In this document: positions 37,754-46,375 of the stretch, in pieces
Position numbering within the stretch: the stretch's first letter is position 1
Layout: every line of letters starts with the position of its first letter
Source of the DNA: Halieaceae bacterium
GTDB lineage: Bacteria; Pseudomonadota; Gammaproteobacteria; Pseudomonadales; Halieaceae
Direction of reading: 5' to 3'
Length of the DNA stretch: 64,000 nt
NCBI GenBank assembly: GCA_902631395.1
Contig: CACOYM010000005.1
Span: 62,001 to 126,000, forward strand
Notes under the pieces: generated by a model
Seen by the model: only the letters and a program-made list of their open reading frames with translations
Told to the model about the DNA's origin: nothing
Database searches by the model: none
Position numbers and translations under genes: made by a program

Positions 37754-39445
37754 ATGTCCGAACTGCTATCTAAGGAAAGAATAACAGCACCGCCAGACTA
37801 CAATCGTTGGCGTGTTGCAGTTGCGTCAATTGCGATTCACCTTTGCATTGGATCAGTTTATGCGTGGAGCATTTTTAATCCAGCGCTGACAAAGATAAGA
37901 GGGGTAGTTGCCCCGTCAGGTGATGATTGGACCTTAGGCCAAGTGGTATGGATTTTTACAGTCGCAATCGTTTTTCTTGGCCTGGCCGCAGCTTTAGCCG
38001 GGAAGTGGCTAGAGGAAGTAGGCCCTCGAAAAGTCGGTGTGTTAGCTGCTTGTTGCTGGGGTGGGGGCTACATCATTGGTTCACTTGGCATTTACACACA
38101 TCAACTTTGGTTAATTTACTTTGGATATGGGGTCATTGGCGGATGTGGACTTGGTTTAGGTTACGTATCGCCGGTCAGCACTCTGATTCGGTGGTTTCCA
38201 GATCGTCGTGGGATGGCCTCTGGTCTCGCGATCATGGGATTTGGCGGGGGCGCGATAATTGGCGCACCGATCAAAGCGAAACTGCTGGAGATATTTTATC
38301 GGCAACCTGATTTTTTAGGCTCTGTTTCACAAGTTGATGTAGTCACAAGCAATGGCAGGCGATTCGCTGATGTACAGGGCGACAAGATAGAGGTTGTAAT
38401 CTGGGGTGCCCAAGGCGTGAAAGATATATCGACGGCCGGATTTGAGGGCGTCTATGTGGTGAACTCGGGCGCTACCGGAGCCGCAGAGACCTTCGCTGTA
38501 TTGGGGTTGATGTATTTGGCCGTGATGTTGGCGGCGGCTTTTTCGTATCGGATACCAGCAGCTGACTGGCAGCCACCAACGTCGGCGCCTGTTCTCCATA
38601 AAAAAAACAATGACATGATTTCATCAGAGGATGTTCTAATGACAGACGCATTGAGAACACCCCAGTTTTATCAGTTGTGGTTAATGCTTTGCCTAAACGT
38701 CACAGCTGGCATAGGTGTACTCGGGGTTGCGAAGACCATGATCACAGAAATTTTCGGCTCAAGTCTGCCCTCAGTGGTTGACGCGACCTTTGCTGCCACC
38801 TACGTAGTTATGATTGGCGTTTTTAATATGGCAGGAAGATTTTTTTGGGCAACCACTTCTGACTTCATTGGAAGGAAGACAACTTACTGGTGCTTTTTCC
38901 TCATCGGAATAGTTTTGTACGTATCGATTCCCATTACAGCGCGTCAGATGACGGTGAACCCATCAATCATTTTTCTCGTCTATTTCTACGCAGCTACAAT
39001 GATTATTTTTTCAATGTATGGCGGAGCTTTTGCCACTATCCCTGCCTACTTGGCTGATGTGTTCGGTACGAAGCATGTTGGGGCAATCCACGGTCGGCTT
39101 TTGACTGCGTGGGCGACTGCGGGGGTGTTGGGACCACTGGCAATCACTTCCTTACGCCAAAGTTCTGTGAGTGAGGCGATCCGTAACCTGGCTAGCAGTG
39201 TCGATCCCGCAAAATTTGAGAGTAAGTTTGGAGCGCCAATTTCTCAATTAGAGCTTTTAGTCGAACAAAAAACTGTGACCATTGCTAATCTTCTGAAAAT
39301 TGCCCCATTGGACACAGTGGACCCAACCAGCACCATCTACAATTCAACGATGTATTTGATGGCCGGCCTTTTAGTTATCGCGTTAATCAGTAACGCCCTG
39401 ATGAGACCAGTGAGTCCTAGATACCATTCGAATTGGTCGACTTAA
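37754..39445 (+). CDS. MFS transporter of the OFA (oxalate/formate antiporter) family
   Basis: A 563-residue major facilitator with 12 or so membrane helices. The N-terminal HLCIGSVYAWSIFNPAL, GGCGLGLGYVSPVSTLIRWFPDRRGMASGLAIMGFGGGA and C-terminal IPAYLADVFGTKHVGAIHGR segments are typical of the OFA group, which exchanges small carboxylates. A soluble insert of about 60 residues lies after helix 6 (about 185-250), larger than in OxlT. ATG start, poor Shine-Dalgarno. Because it lies beside a branched-chain oxoacid operon, a monocarboxylate or oxoacid substrate is possible but unproven. A/T-rich like the rest of the block. Confidence 0.87.
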   Translation: MSELLSKERITAPPDYNRWRVAVASIAIHLCIGSVYAWSIFNPALTKIRGVVAPSGDDWTLGQVVWIFTVAIVFLGLAAALAGKWLEEVGPRKVGVLAACCWGGGYIIGSLGIYTHQLWLIYFGYGVIGGCGLGLGYVSPVSTLIRWFPDRRGMASGLAIMGFGGGAIIGAPIKAKLLEIFYRQPDFLGSVSQVDVVTSNGRRFADVQGDKIEVVIWGAQGVKDISTAGFEGVYVVNSGATGAAETFAVLGLMYLAVMLAAAFSYRIPAADWQPPTSAPVLHKKNNDMISSEDVLMTDALRTPQFYQLWLMLCLNVTAGIGVLGVAKTMITEIFGSSLPSVVDATFAATYVVMIGVFNMAGRFFWATTSDFIGRKTTYWCFFLIGIVLYVSIPITARQMTVNPSIIFLVYFYAATMIIFSMYGGAFATIPAYLADVFGTKHVGAIHGRLLTAWATAGVLGPLAITSLRQSSVSEAIRNLASSVDPAKFESKFGAPISQLELLVEQKTVTIANLLKIAPLDTVDPTSTIYNSTMYLMAGLLVIALISNALMRPVSPRYHSNWST

Positions 39446-39605
39446 ATACAAATTCTGGTGGGAGTCTGCCTAACATTGACGTGCCATGTTACAGAGTGTG
39501 GCTGAAGCATACGAAGCTTCCACCTTTCCGCCTGAGTTACTCTCGGCCCTAGGTACAGTGATGCTGCAAATAACATAGCATCGGTAAAAAAATAGGAGGC
39601 AAATA

Positions 39606-39965
39606 ATGGCGCGAGTAGTGGTGGCAGGTATCGTGGAGTTGCCGTCTGACGTTAGAGATGAAGCGCTGATAAAAGGTAAGGAACTCATTGAGGGTGCCTA
39701 CACAGAAAAAGGCTGCATTCACTACTTGTGGACAGCTGACCTGAACCATATCGGCCGCATCGTAATCTACGAAGAGTGGGAGAGCGAGGCCGACCTTGAG
39801 GCGCACTTGCGAGGCAAGTGGTACATAAACATGCACAGTCATCTATCGCAGTACAATCTTATCCATGCGGAAACGAATAAGTTCCGTGTCGACCTGAAAG
39901 AGCCCGTTTACGGGGAGGATGGAGTCGCAACAGGGTTTTTCTCAGACGAGAATAAGAATATTTAG
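39606..39965 (+). CDS. ABM-domain protein (putative quinol monooxygenase, YgiN-like)
   Basis: A 119-residue protein with a dimeric alpha/beta-barrel ABM fold pattern: first strand ARVVVAGIVELP, helix with EGAYTEKGCIHYLWTADL, and WESEADLEAHLRGKW. ABM proteins include YgiN-type quinol monooxygenases, heme-degrading enzymes and members with no known role. A strong Shine-Dalgarno AGGAGG (39592-39597) precedes ATG 39606, so high expression is likely. It is the last gene of the accessory block. The C-terminal 20 residues are polar and not part of the fold. Confidence 0.75.
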   Translation: MARVVVAGIVELPSDVRDEALIKGKELIEGAYTEKGCIHYLWTADLNHIGRIVIYEEWESEADLEAHLRGKWYINMHSHLSQYNLIHAETNKFRVDLKEPVYGEDGVATGFFSDENKNI

Positions 39966-40028
39966 GCATCGCTCAGTCAAATCGTGGCCGCATGTTACGA
40001 GAAGTAAGGGCGGCCGCGCCCAGTCCGT

Positions 40029-40054
40029 AGCCTGCAGATCCTCAAAGGCAGGCT
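40029..40054. terminator. hairpin between the convergent ABM and ctaA genes
   Basis: AGCCTGC (40029-40035) and GCAGGCT (40048-40054) form a perfect 7-base stem with a 12-base loop in the 128-base convergent spacer. A second stem, CCCCTG/CAGGGG (40086-40091, 40099-40104), overlaps the ctaA stop codon. Neither has a T-run, so these are at best weak terminators. Confidence 0.3.
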
Positions 40055-40093
40055 GTCGGCTCGTATGCGTAATCGAGGCCCGCCTCCCCTGTA

Positions 40094-41137
40094 TCAGGCA
40101 GGGGTTACCAGCTTTTCATCCGACTGGGCGTGAATCCAATACAGTACCGCAGTCAGTAACAAGACCGCACCTAACTGATGAGTTGCCGCAACGGGAATCG
40201 CGACCTGCGTCAGGACAGTCCCTATACCCAAAGCCAACTGGAAGGTAAGTGCTAACAACATCAAACCCGCGCCTCGCCGCACCCCTGGTCGATCACTGTT
40301 GCGCAGCGATCGCACGCTGAGCACCACGACCAACAGAGCCATACCGTAGGCAAGCATGCGATGGTTGAAGTGGATCGTCGGCACGCCCTCAAAGGTGTCC
40401 ACCCAGCCCTGTGAGTAGTAACCCATAGGAACAAAGGTCTCGCCCATCATAGGCCAGGTTGGATAGGCAAAGCCCGCGTCGGTGCCCGCCATAAAGCCGC
40501 CGGAGAGAATCAGTGTATATACACCAAGCACGAGCACCCAGCCCCAACCACTCACATGCTTCAAGGCAGGAGACAATCCAGCGCTCACTCTGAGCACCAG
40601 CCACATCATTAGGGCGTAGATTGCGACAGCCACGCCAAGGTGTGCTGTCAGTCGATATTGGGAAACCGAGGGCCTATCCACGAGCCCGCTCTTCACCATG
40701 TACCAGCCGAGCAGTCCCTGCGCCGCTCCCAGCGTCAGTAATACAATAAGTGTTGGTAGCAGTTGCGGCGTGATCATTCTGCGTAGCGCGAATACCACCA
40801 GCGGGACGAAATACATCAGGCCAATTAATCGACCCAAAATGCGATGCAGATATTCGAACAAGAAAATCTGCTTGAATCCATCCAGGTCCATACCTTGGTT
40901 GATCTTTTGGTACTCGGGGTATTGCTGATAAGCCGCAAAAGTTTCTAACCACTGTGCTTCGGTGAGTGGCGGTATCACGCCCATTATCGGTCGCCAGTCA
41001 ACCATTGAGAGACCTGACTCAGTGAGCCGAGTGACGCCGCCCAACAGAATCATTCCAAAGATCGTGGCTGCACATACCGCCAGCCAGAGCGCTATCCAGC
41101 GCGCACTGTCCTGCGCGTCTACTGTCGCTGTTGTCAT
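40094..41137 (-). CDS. ctaA: Heme A synthase (CtaA/Cox15)
   Basis: A 347-residue, eight-helix membrane enzyme that oxidises heme O to heme A for aa3-type oxidase. Typical Cox15-type motifs are GGVTRLTESGLSMVDWRPI and EYLHRILGR with the heme-binding His; later His residues occur in HFNHRMLAYG and ATHQLGAVL. I start at ATG 41137 (TTATVDAQD) with GGTGAG upstream; the frame is open further but overlaps uup. No ctaB or oxidase gene is in the window. Its presence implies a heme A-containing terminal oxidase elsewhere in the genome. Confidence 0.92.
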   Translation of the reverse strand: MTTATVDAQDSARWIALWLAVCAATIFGMILLGGVTRLTESGLSMVDWRPIMGVIPPLTEAQWLETFAAYQQYPEYQKINQGMDLDGFKQIFLFEYLHRILGRLIGLMYFVPLVVFALRRMITPQLLPTLIVLLTLGAAQGLLGWYMVKSGLVDRPSVSQYRLTAHLGVAVAIYALMMWLVLRVSAGLSPALKHVSGWGWVLVLGVYTLILSGGFMAGTDAGFAYPTWPMMGETFVPMGYYSQGWVDTFEGVPTIHFNHRMLAYGMALLVVVLSVRSLRNSDRPGVRRGAGLMLLALTFQLALGIGTVLTQVAIPVAATHQLGAVLLLTAVLYWIHAQSDEKLVTPA

Positions 41138-41224
41138 ATTCTCACCCCCCAGGGTTCGCATTCTACCTAAATCCGCGCAAAAGTTATTTTCTGTCCTACA
41201 CTGGCGAAGTTCAGGAGAATGTCC

Positions 41225-43159
41225 ATGCCCTACATCCGCCTCGATCGGATCGAATTCAGTATCGGGAACCAAATCTTACTGGATAAAGTGAACCTCACTC
41301 TGGATAAGGGTGAGCGGATGGGCCTGCTTGGCAGAAACGGCGCGGGAAAATCAACGCTAATGCGCATTCTCTCGGGTGAGCTGAACCAGGAGGATGGCAA
41401 ACGCTGGATCGATCCCAATATCACGGTTGCCCGGCTGGAACAGGCGCTACCTGAGAATCTGGAGACAACAGTATTCGACTACATTGCGACGGGGTTAGCC
41501 AAAACAGGTGCTCTTTTGTCCCGATACCAAACACTCATATCGGATACCTCAGGACAGAATCTAGATGAGTTGAGTCAGATCCAGTCAGAGCTGGAGCACC
41601 TTGACGGCTGGTCGATGGCGCAACGCATCGAGAAAATACTGCAGCAGCTTAACCTTCATGCCGATGAGCGACTTGCGACCCTGTCGGGTGGATGGCGTCG
41701 GCGCGCCGCGCTTGCGCGCGCGTTGGTCAAAGAGCCCGACGTCTTACTGCTCGATGAGCCGACCAACCACCTCGATATTCCCTCCATTGACTGGCTGGAG
41801 CAACAGGTCGATGCATTCGAGGGCGCCATCGTGCTGATCACCCACGACCGACGTTTTCTACAAAGAGTCTGCAATCGTATTGGTGAGCTCGATCGGGGTC
41901 ATCTGTCGCTGTGGCAAGCAGATTACGCCAAGTTTCGAATGCTACGGGAACAGCAGGCCGAGGCTAAGGCGAGGCAGGAAGCACTTTTTGACAAAAAGCT
42001 TGCGCAGGAAGAAACCTGGATCCGACAAGGTATTAAAGCCAGGCGCACGCGCAATGAAGGTCGCGTTAGGGCGCTAGAAGTCATGCGCGAGGAGCGTGCG
42101 CAACGGCGTGTGGCACTGGGCAAAGGGAGTTTTGCACTCGAAGAGGCCAACCGCTCGGGACGTCGCGTTGCCGAGGCACGGGGCATCTCGTTCCGCTACG
42201 ACAACGAGCCGGTGGTCAACGAATTCTCCACCGTCATTCAAAGGGGCGACCGTATTGGCATCGTGGGTAGCAACGGCGTCGGAAAAACCACCGTCATCAA
42301 ATTGCTGCTGGGTGAGCTCACACCTGATAAAGGCGATGTGCTGCTTGGCACTCAACTAGAAATCGCCTATTCAGATCAACTGCGAGATGAACTCGATCCC
42401 AATAAAAATCTGATCGATAACGTCTGTGGAGGGCAAGAATTTATCGAAATCAACGGCCAGCGTCGTCACGCCATCAGCTACCTGAGCGACTTCCTGTTTG
42501 CCCCCGATCGCATCCGTACACCCGTCAAGGCCCTATCCGGAGGCGAAATCAACCGGGCGATCCTGGCACGCTTGTTCACACGACCTGCCAACGTGCTCAT
42601 TCTCGACGAACCAACCAACGATCTAGATCTCGAAACCCTCGAGCTACTGGAAGAAATTCTGCTCGAATTTAAAGGTACCATTATTCTGGTGAGCCACGAC
42701 CGTCATTTTCTAGACAAAGTGGTCACCAGCTTGCTGGTGATGAGCGGTAACGGCAACATCGAAGAGCAAACAGGCAGCTACTCGGACTGGGAAGCCCGAG
42801 GTGGACGACTTGAGGCGCCTAAAGGCGCGTCAATGAACACTTCGGCAGCTGCCAATCCTGCAGACGCTGCCACCGATGAGAGCGAGGCGCCGCTAAAATT
42901 GATACCTAACGACGGAATCGACAGCACACCCCTAAGGCAGAAAACCAAATTGAGTTACAAGGAGCAGCGGGAGCTGGACGCACTACCCGCTGAGATCAAG
43001 TCACTAGAGACGCATCACGCGGACCTACTCGCACTCATCGCTCAGCCAGACTTTTATGAGCGGTCACCTGAAGATGTGGCAACCACGCTCACCGCCATCA
43101 CGGAATCGGAGGAGGCGCTCGATCGTGCTCTCGAGCGCTTGGTTGAACTTGAGGGATAA
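41225..43159 (+). CDS. uup: ABC-F family ATPase Uup
   Basis: A 644-residue soluble ABC-F protein with two ATP-binding cassettes. First: GRNGAGKST, signature LSGGWRRRAALARAL, DEPTNHLDI. Second: GSNGVGKTT, signature LSGGEINRAILARL, DEPTNDLDL. A charged linker and a C-terminal coiled coil (about 575-644) complete the Uup layout. Uup acts on ribosomes and branched DNA and limits precise transposon excision. ATG 41225 is preferred to ATG 41219 because AGGAG (41213-41217) is 7 bases away. Divergent from ctaA with about 90 bases between starts. Confidence 0.94.
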   Translation: MPYIRLDRIEFSIGNQILLDKVNLTLDKGERMGLLGRNGAGKSTLMRILSGELNQEDGKRWIDPNITVARLEQALPENLETTVFDYIATGLAKTGALLSRYQTLISDTSGQNLDELSQIQSELEHLDGWSMAQRIEKILQQLNLHADERLATLSGGWRRRAALARALVKEPDVLLLDEPTNHLDIPSIDWLEQQVDAFEGAIVLITHDRRFLQRVCNRIGELDRGHLSLWQADYAKFRMLREQQAEAKARQEALFDKKLAQEETWIRQGIKARRTRNEGRVRALEVMREERAQRRVALGKGSFALEEANRSGRRVAEARGISFRYDNEPVVNEFSTVIQRGDRIGIVGSNGVGKTTVIKLLLGELTPDKGDVLLGTQLEIAYSDQLRDELDPNKNLIDNVCGGQEFIEINGQRRHAISYLSDFLFAPDRIRTPVKALSGGEINRAILARLFTRPANVLILDEPTNDLDLETLELLEEILLEFKGTIILVSHDRHFLDKVVTSLLVMSGNGNIEEQTGSYSDWEARGGRLEAPKGASMNTSAAANPADAATDESEAPLKLIPNDGIDSTPLRQKTKLSYKEQRELDALPAEIKSLETHHADLLALIAQPDFYERSPEDVATTLTAITESEEALDRALERLVELEG

Positions 43160-43179
43160 GCCAGACGATACGAAACACT

Positions 43180-44367
43180 TTAGATGACTGAGGCAACCGC
43201 CTCGACTACCCGCCCGAGGTTGTTCGCGTTGAGCCCGGCAATGTTGATGCGGGATGAGTCCAACAGATAAACGGACTGCTCCTCTCTCAAGCGCTGGGCC
43301 TGCTCAACGCCGAGCCCGAGAAACGAAAACATACCGTGCTCGGTGCCTATAAAACCGAAGTCTTGCCCGGTCGCAGTTGTCAAAGCTTCCTGAAACTTGC
43401 CTCGCAGGTCGTTAATCCGCCCACAAATATGGCCCAGCTCCGTCTCCCATGATGATCGCAATGCGGGCGAAGAAAGTACCCGGCCCGCCAATAGCGCACC
43501 GTGTGCAGGCGGCATCGAATATACGCGACGCGCGGCTGATACGGCCTGACTGGCCATTGCTTCGGCCGCACGCGCATCGCCACCCACGAACACTACGGCT
43601 CCCGCACGCTCTCGATACAAGCCAATATTTTTTGACGACGATACGGCGATAATCATCTCAGGAACACGCTCAAGTACCGCGCGAATACCAGCGGCATCCT
43701 CCTCAAGACCTGCCCCCATCCCCTGATAAGCAAAATCAATCATCGGGAGCAGTTGCCGCTGGGCCAGCAAAGCACCCAGCGACCCCCACTGTTCCAAGCT
43801 AGGATCGACGCCACTTGGGTTGTGGCAGCAACCATGAAGCAACACAACATCACCGGCCTGCGCACTCTCCAGATCCGCCAACATTGCCTCAAAATCAAGG
43901 CCTTTCATCTCTGAGGAATAGTAGCGATACGTTTTGAATTGCAGTCCGACCGAACCCATCAGCGGGATGTGCACAGGCCAGGTTGGATCGCTGACCCAGA
44001 CTGTCGCCTTCGGCGCGGCCGCATTAAGCACCTCTGCGCCCAAGCGAACCGCGCCACAACCTCCGGGGGTCTGCACCGCCGAGGTCCGATCACCAAGCGC
44101 AGCCAGGTCAGACTCTCCGAATACCAGTGAGCGGACGCCATTCAAGTAGTCAGGGTCACCCTGTGGTGGCATGTAGACTTTAGTTCGCTCCTCGCTTACC
44201 AGCGCCTGCTGCGCTTGCTGCACCGCCTCAAACACGGGGCATAGGCCGGTTTCATCCATGTAAACTCCCAGCGTTAAATCCACCTTGTTGGGGTTAGGAT
44301 CAGCGCGACAAGCCGCCGCAAGGCCTAGAATGGAATCAGGTGGAAGCACAGGGAGAGAGTCAAACAT
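43180..44367 (-). CDS. tyrB: Aromatic-amino-acid/aspartate aminotransferase (TyrB/AspC type)
   Basis: A 395-residue fold-type I PLP enzyme of subgroup I-alpha. The N-terminus MFDSLPVLPPDSILGL and VDLTLGVYMDETG are typical, and the PLP Lys is in SSSKNIGLYRERAG. It transfers amino groups between aromatic amino acids or aspartate and 2-oxoglutarate. TyrB and AspC cannot be separated with certainty by eye. I start at ATG 44367; a longer frame exists upstream. Divergent from cmoA and convergent with uup. Confidence 0.88.
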   Translation of the reverse strand: MFDSLPVLPPDSILGLAAACRADPNPNKVDLTLGVYMDETGLCPVFEAVQQAQQALVSEERTKVYMPPQGDPDYLNGVRSLVFGESDLAALGDRTSAVQTPGGCGAVRLGAEVLNAAAPKATVWVSDPTWPVHIPLMGSVGLQFKTYRYYSSEMKGLDFEAMLADLESAQAGDVVLLHGCCHNPSGVDPSLEQWGSLGALLAQRQLLPMIDFAYQGMGAGLEEDAAGIRAVLERVPEMIIAVSSSKNIGLYRERAGAVVFVGGDARAAEAMASQAVSAARRVYSMPPAHGALLAGRVLSSPALRSSWETELGHICGRINDLRGKFQEALTTATGQDFGFIGTEHGMFSFLGLGVEQAQRLREEQSVYLLDSSRINIAGLNANNLGRVVEAVASVI

Positions 44368-44523
44368 GAGGAACACTCGGAAACGTAAGATCAGGGATAG
44401 CGCGAGAGTATGCGCGACGAACCGAGGCGCCCACAAGCCCTGTTATCCTCTGTCCTCCGCCTTCAATCGCTCACTTTTTCTCTGCCCCACAAACAACCAC
44501 CTCATCCACATCTCTATGCCGTC

Positions 44524-45294
44524 ATGACAACCTCCACAAAAGGTACATCGCCGCCAACCACCTCACTTGGCCGCCGCGATGAGCTTTTCTCCTCACCCTT
44601 GTCTGACCCCGGTCTGTTTCGTTTCGACGCTTCAGTCGCCTCGGTCTTCCCGGATATGATCAATCGCTCAGTGCCGGGATATGCGACGGTAGTGGGCATG
44701 ACGGGCACTCTGGCCGCGAAACATGCTCGCCCGGGCTCAAAAATCTATGATCTGGGGTGCTCCTGGGGGGCATCGCTGCTGTCAGTAGCGCGGGAGGCGA
44801 CCTGTAAGCAATGCCAGCTTATTGGCGTCGATAATTCGGAAGCTATGCTCTCGCAGGCAAGCGCTCACCTCGCGCAATTTCCGGAGGCCAGCCGCATAGA
44901 ACTACTTCATGCTGATATCTTGGAAACCTCCCTCGAAGATGCCAGTGTGGTGATCATGAACTACACACTCCAGTTCATAGCTGTCGAAGAGCGCGCATCC
45001 TTACTTCGCCGCATTCGCGCGGCAATGCGGCCAGGGGATGTGCTGATCCTCTCGGAGAAGCTGGCCCTGCCAGATCAGCAGCTCAACGAATACCTGATCG
45101 ACCTTCACCATGACTTCAAGCGCCAACAGGGTTACAGCGATCTCCAGATCGCTCAGAAACGACAGGCGCTGGAGGACGTTTTGGTGCCCGAGACACGCCA
45201 AGTTCACGTAGCACGTCTGCAAGAAGTGGGTTTCGACCGCTGCGACATCTGGTTTCAGTGTCTAAACTTTGGCTCGCTCATCGCGATTGCATGA
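44524..45294 (+). CDS. cmoA: Carboxy-S-adenosyl-L-methionine synthase CmoA
   Basis: A 256-residue methyltransferase-fold protein that makes carboxy-SAM from SAM and prephenate. The SAM loop is IYDLGCSWGASLLSV (usual DLGCSLGA), and FPDMINRSVPGY, MNYTLQFI and HHDFKRQQGYS are CmoA hallmarks. ATG 44524 starts the conserved region; the frame is open back to 44410 but that lies in the tyrB promoter area. It overlaps cmoB by 4 bases (ATGA), so the two steps of cmo5U34 tRNA modification are coupled. Confidence 0.95.
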   Translation: MTTSTKGTSPPTTSLGRRDELFSSPLSDPGLFRFDASVASVFPDMINRSVPGYATVVGMTGTLAAKHARPGSKIYDLGCSWGASLLSVAREATCKQCQLIGVDNSEAMLSQASAHLAQFPEASRIELLHADILETSLEDASVVIMNYTLQFIAVEERASLLRRIRAAMRPGDVLILSEKLALPDQQLNEYLIDLHHDFKRQQGYSDLQIAQKRQALEDVLVPETRQVHVARLQEVGFDRCDIWFQCLNFGSLIAIA

Positions 45295-46304
45295 TCACGT
45301 CAGTCATACCGGAACAGACGCTACCTCCGGAGCTCGAGAGCGATTGGAAAGCGCTGCGCTCACGTTGGCAAAAGAGCCCACTGAATGAGTGGGTTAATGT
45401 GCTCCCAGAGCAGTTCAGTATTGGCTTGTCTGAGACGCGTTACGGCGACCTGAGACGCTGGCGGAGAGCGCTGGCGAGTCTGCCAGCCATTACAGCTGAT
45501 GAAGTTCAGCTGAATGCTTGGCGAGTCGGATTTTCGGGGACCGTTTCCGATGACACAAGGACGACACTGCAAACCGCCCTGATGGGCCTTCATCCGTGGC
45601 GGAAAGGCCCTTTTGACCTGTGTGGAGTACATGTGGACACCGAGTGGCGATCCGACTGGAAGTGGAACCGCCTGGCAGATGCCATCGCACCCTTAGCAGG
45701 CCGCCGGGTGCTCGATGTGGGCTGCGGCAACGGCTATCACTGTTGGCGTATGTTGGGTGCAGGTGCTGCAGAGGTCATTGGCGTCGACCCTACACCGCTA
45801 TTTGTTCTGCAATTCAAAGCACTCCAACACTATCTGCAAAAACCGGGCATTCACGTCTTACCGATGACGCTCGAAGCCATGCAAGAGCACTTACCTGTGT
45901 TCGACACGGTTTTTTCAATGGGAGTGCTGTATCACCGTCGTGATCCAATGGAGCACCTAATGGGCCTGAAACACAAACTGGCGCCCGAAGGTCAGTTGGT
46001 GCTAGAAACGTTAGTCATCGAAGGGGACGATGACGCCCTGCTGGAGCCCAATGGTCGTTATGCGTGCATGGGCAATGTCTGGAAACTGCCGAGTCCCGGC
46101 CTCGCCGTTCGCTGGCTCAATCAGGCGGGCTTTGATGAGATCCGGATCATCGACGTTGGCGCGACGTCACTGGACGAACAGCGCCGCACGGCCTGGATGA
46201 CGTTTCACTCACTCGAAGAGTTTCTTGACCCCAACGACCTCAGCCTCACGATTGAAGGCTTCCCGGCTCCCCGCCGAGCCATCCTCACAGCCCACAGACC
46301 CTGA
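45291..46304 (+). CDS. cmoB: tRNA U34 carboxymethyltransferase CmoB
   Basis: A 337-residue enzyme that uses carboxy-SAM to turn ho5U34 into cmo5U34 in several tRNAs, widening wobble reading. Motifs include KGPFDLCGVHVDTEWRSDWKW, the SAM loop VLDVGCGNGYHCWRM and GVDPTPLFVLQF, and MGVLYHRRDPMEHL. ATG at 45291 overlaps the cmoA stop. A further upstream ATG at 45258 lies inside cmoA and adds no conserved residues. Converges with lon. Confidence 0.96.
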   Translation: MITSVIPEQTLPPELESDWKALRSRWQKSPLNEWVNVLPEQFSIGLSETRYGDLRRWRRALASLPAITADEVQLNAWRVGFSGTVSDDTRTTLQTALMGLHPWRKGPFDLCGVHVDTEWRSDWKWNRLADAIAPLAGRRVLDVGCGNGYHCWRMLGAGAAEVIGVDPTPLFVLQFKALQHYLQKPGIHVLPMTLEAMQEHLPVFDTVFSMGVLYHRRDPMEHLMGLKHKLAPEGQLVLETLVIEGDDDALLEPNGRYACMGNVWKLPSPGLAVRWLNQAGFDEIRIIDVGATSLDEQRRTAWMTFHSLEEFLDPNDLSLTIEGFPAPRRAILTAHRP

Positions 46305-46375
46305 CACCTTCGATCTCACGCTCGACGCTCCATCCGCGCTACTCAGGAGCGGGCTTGCGGTGATACCGTTCAAAC

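Noticed and set aside
39490-39530. GAAGC/GCTTC repeat after the OFA transporter as terminator
   Set aside because: Stem of only five base pairs, low GC and no T-run.
29132-39965. Integrase, transposase, phage or conjugation genes in the accessory block
   Set aside because: Searched for by eye in all frames; none is present, so I do not call a mobile element, only a possible relic.
39966-40093. Possible further copy of the tRNA-Met 3' end as a right island boundary
   Set aside because: Only CAGTCC and GTAGC match, split and in a GC-rich context; no better than chance.
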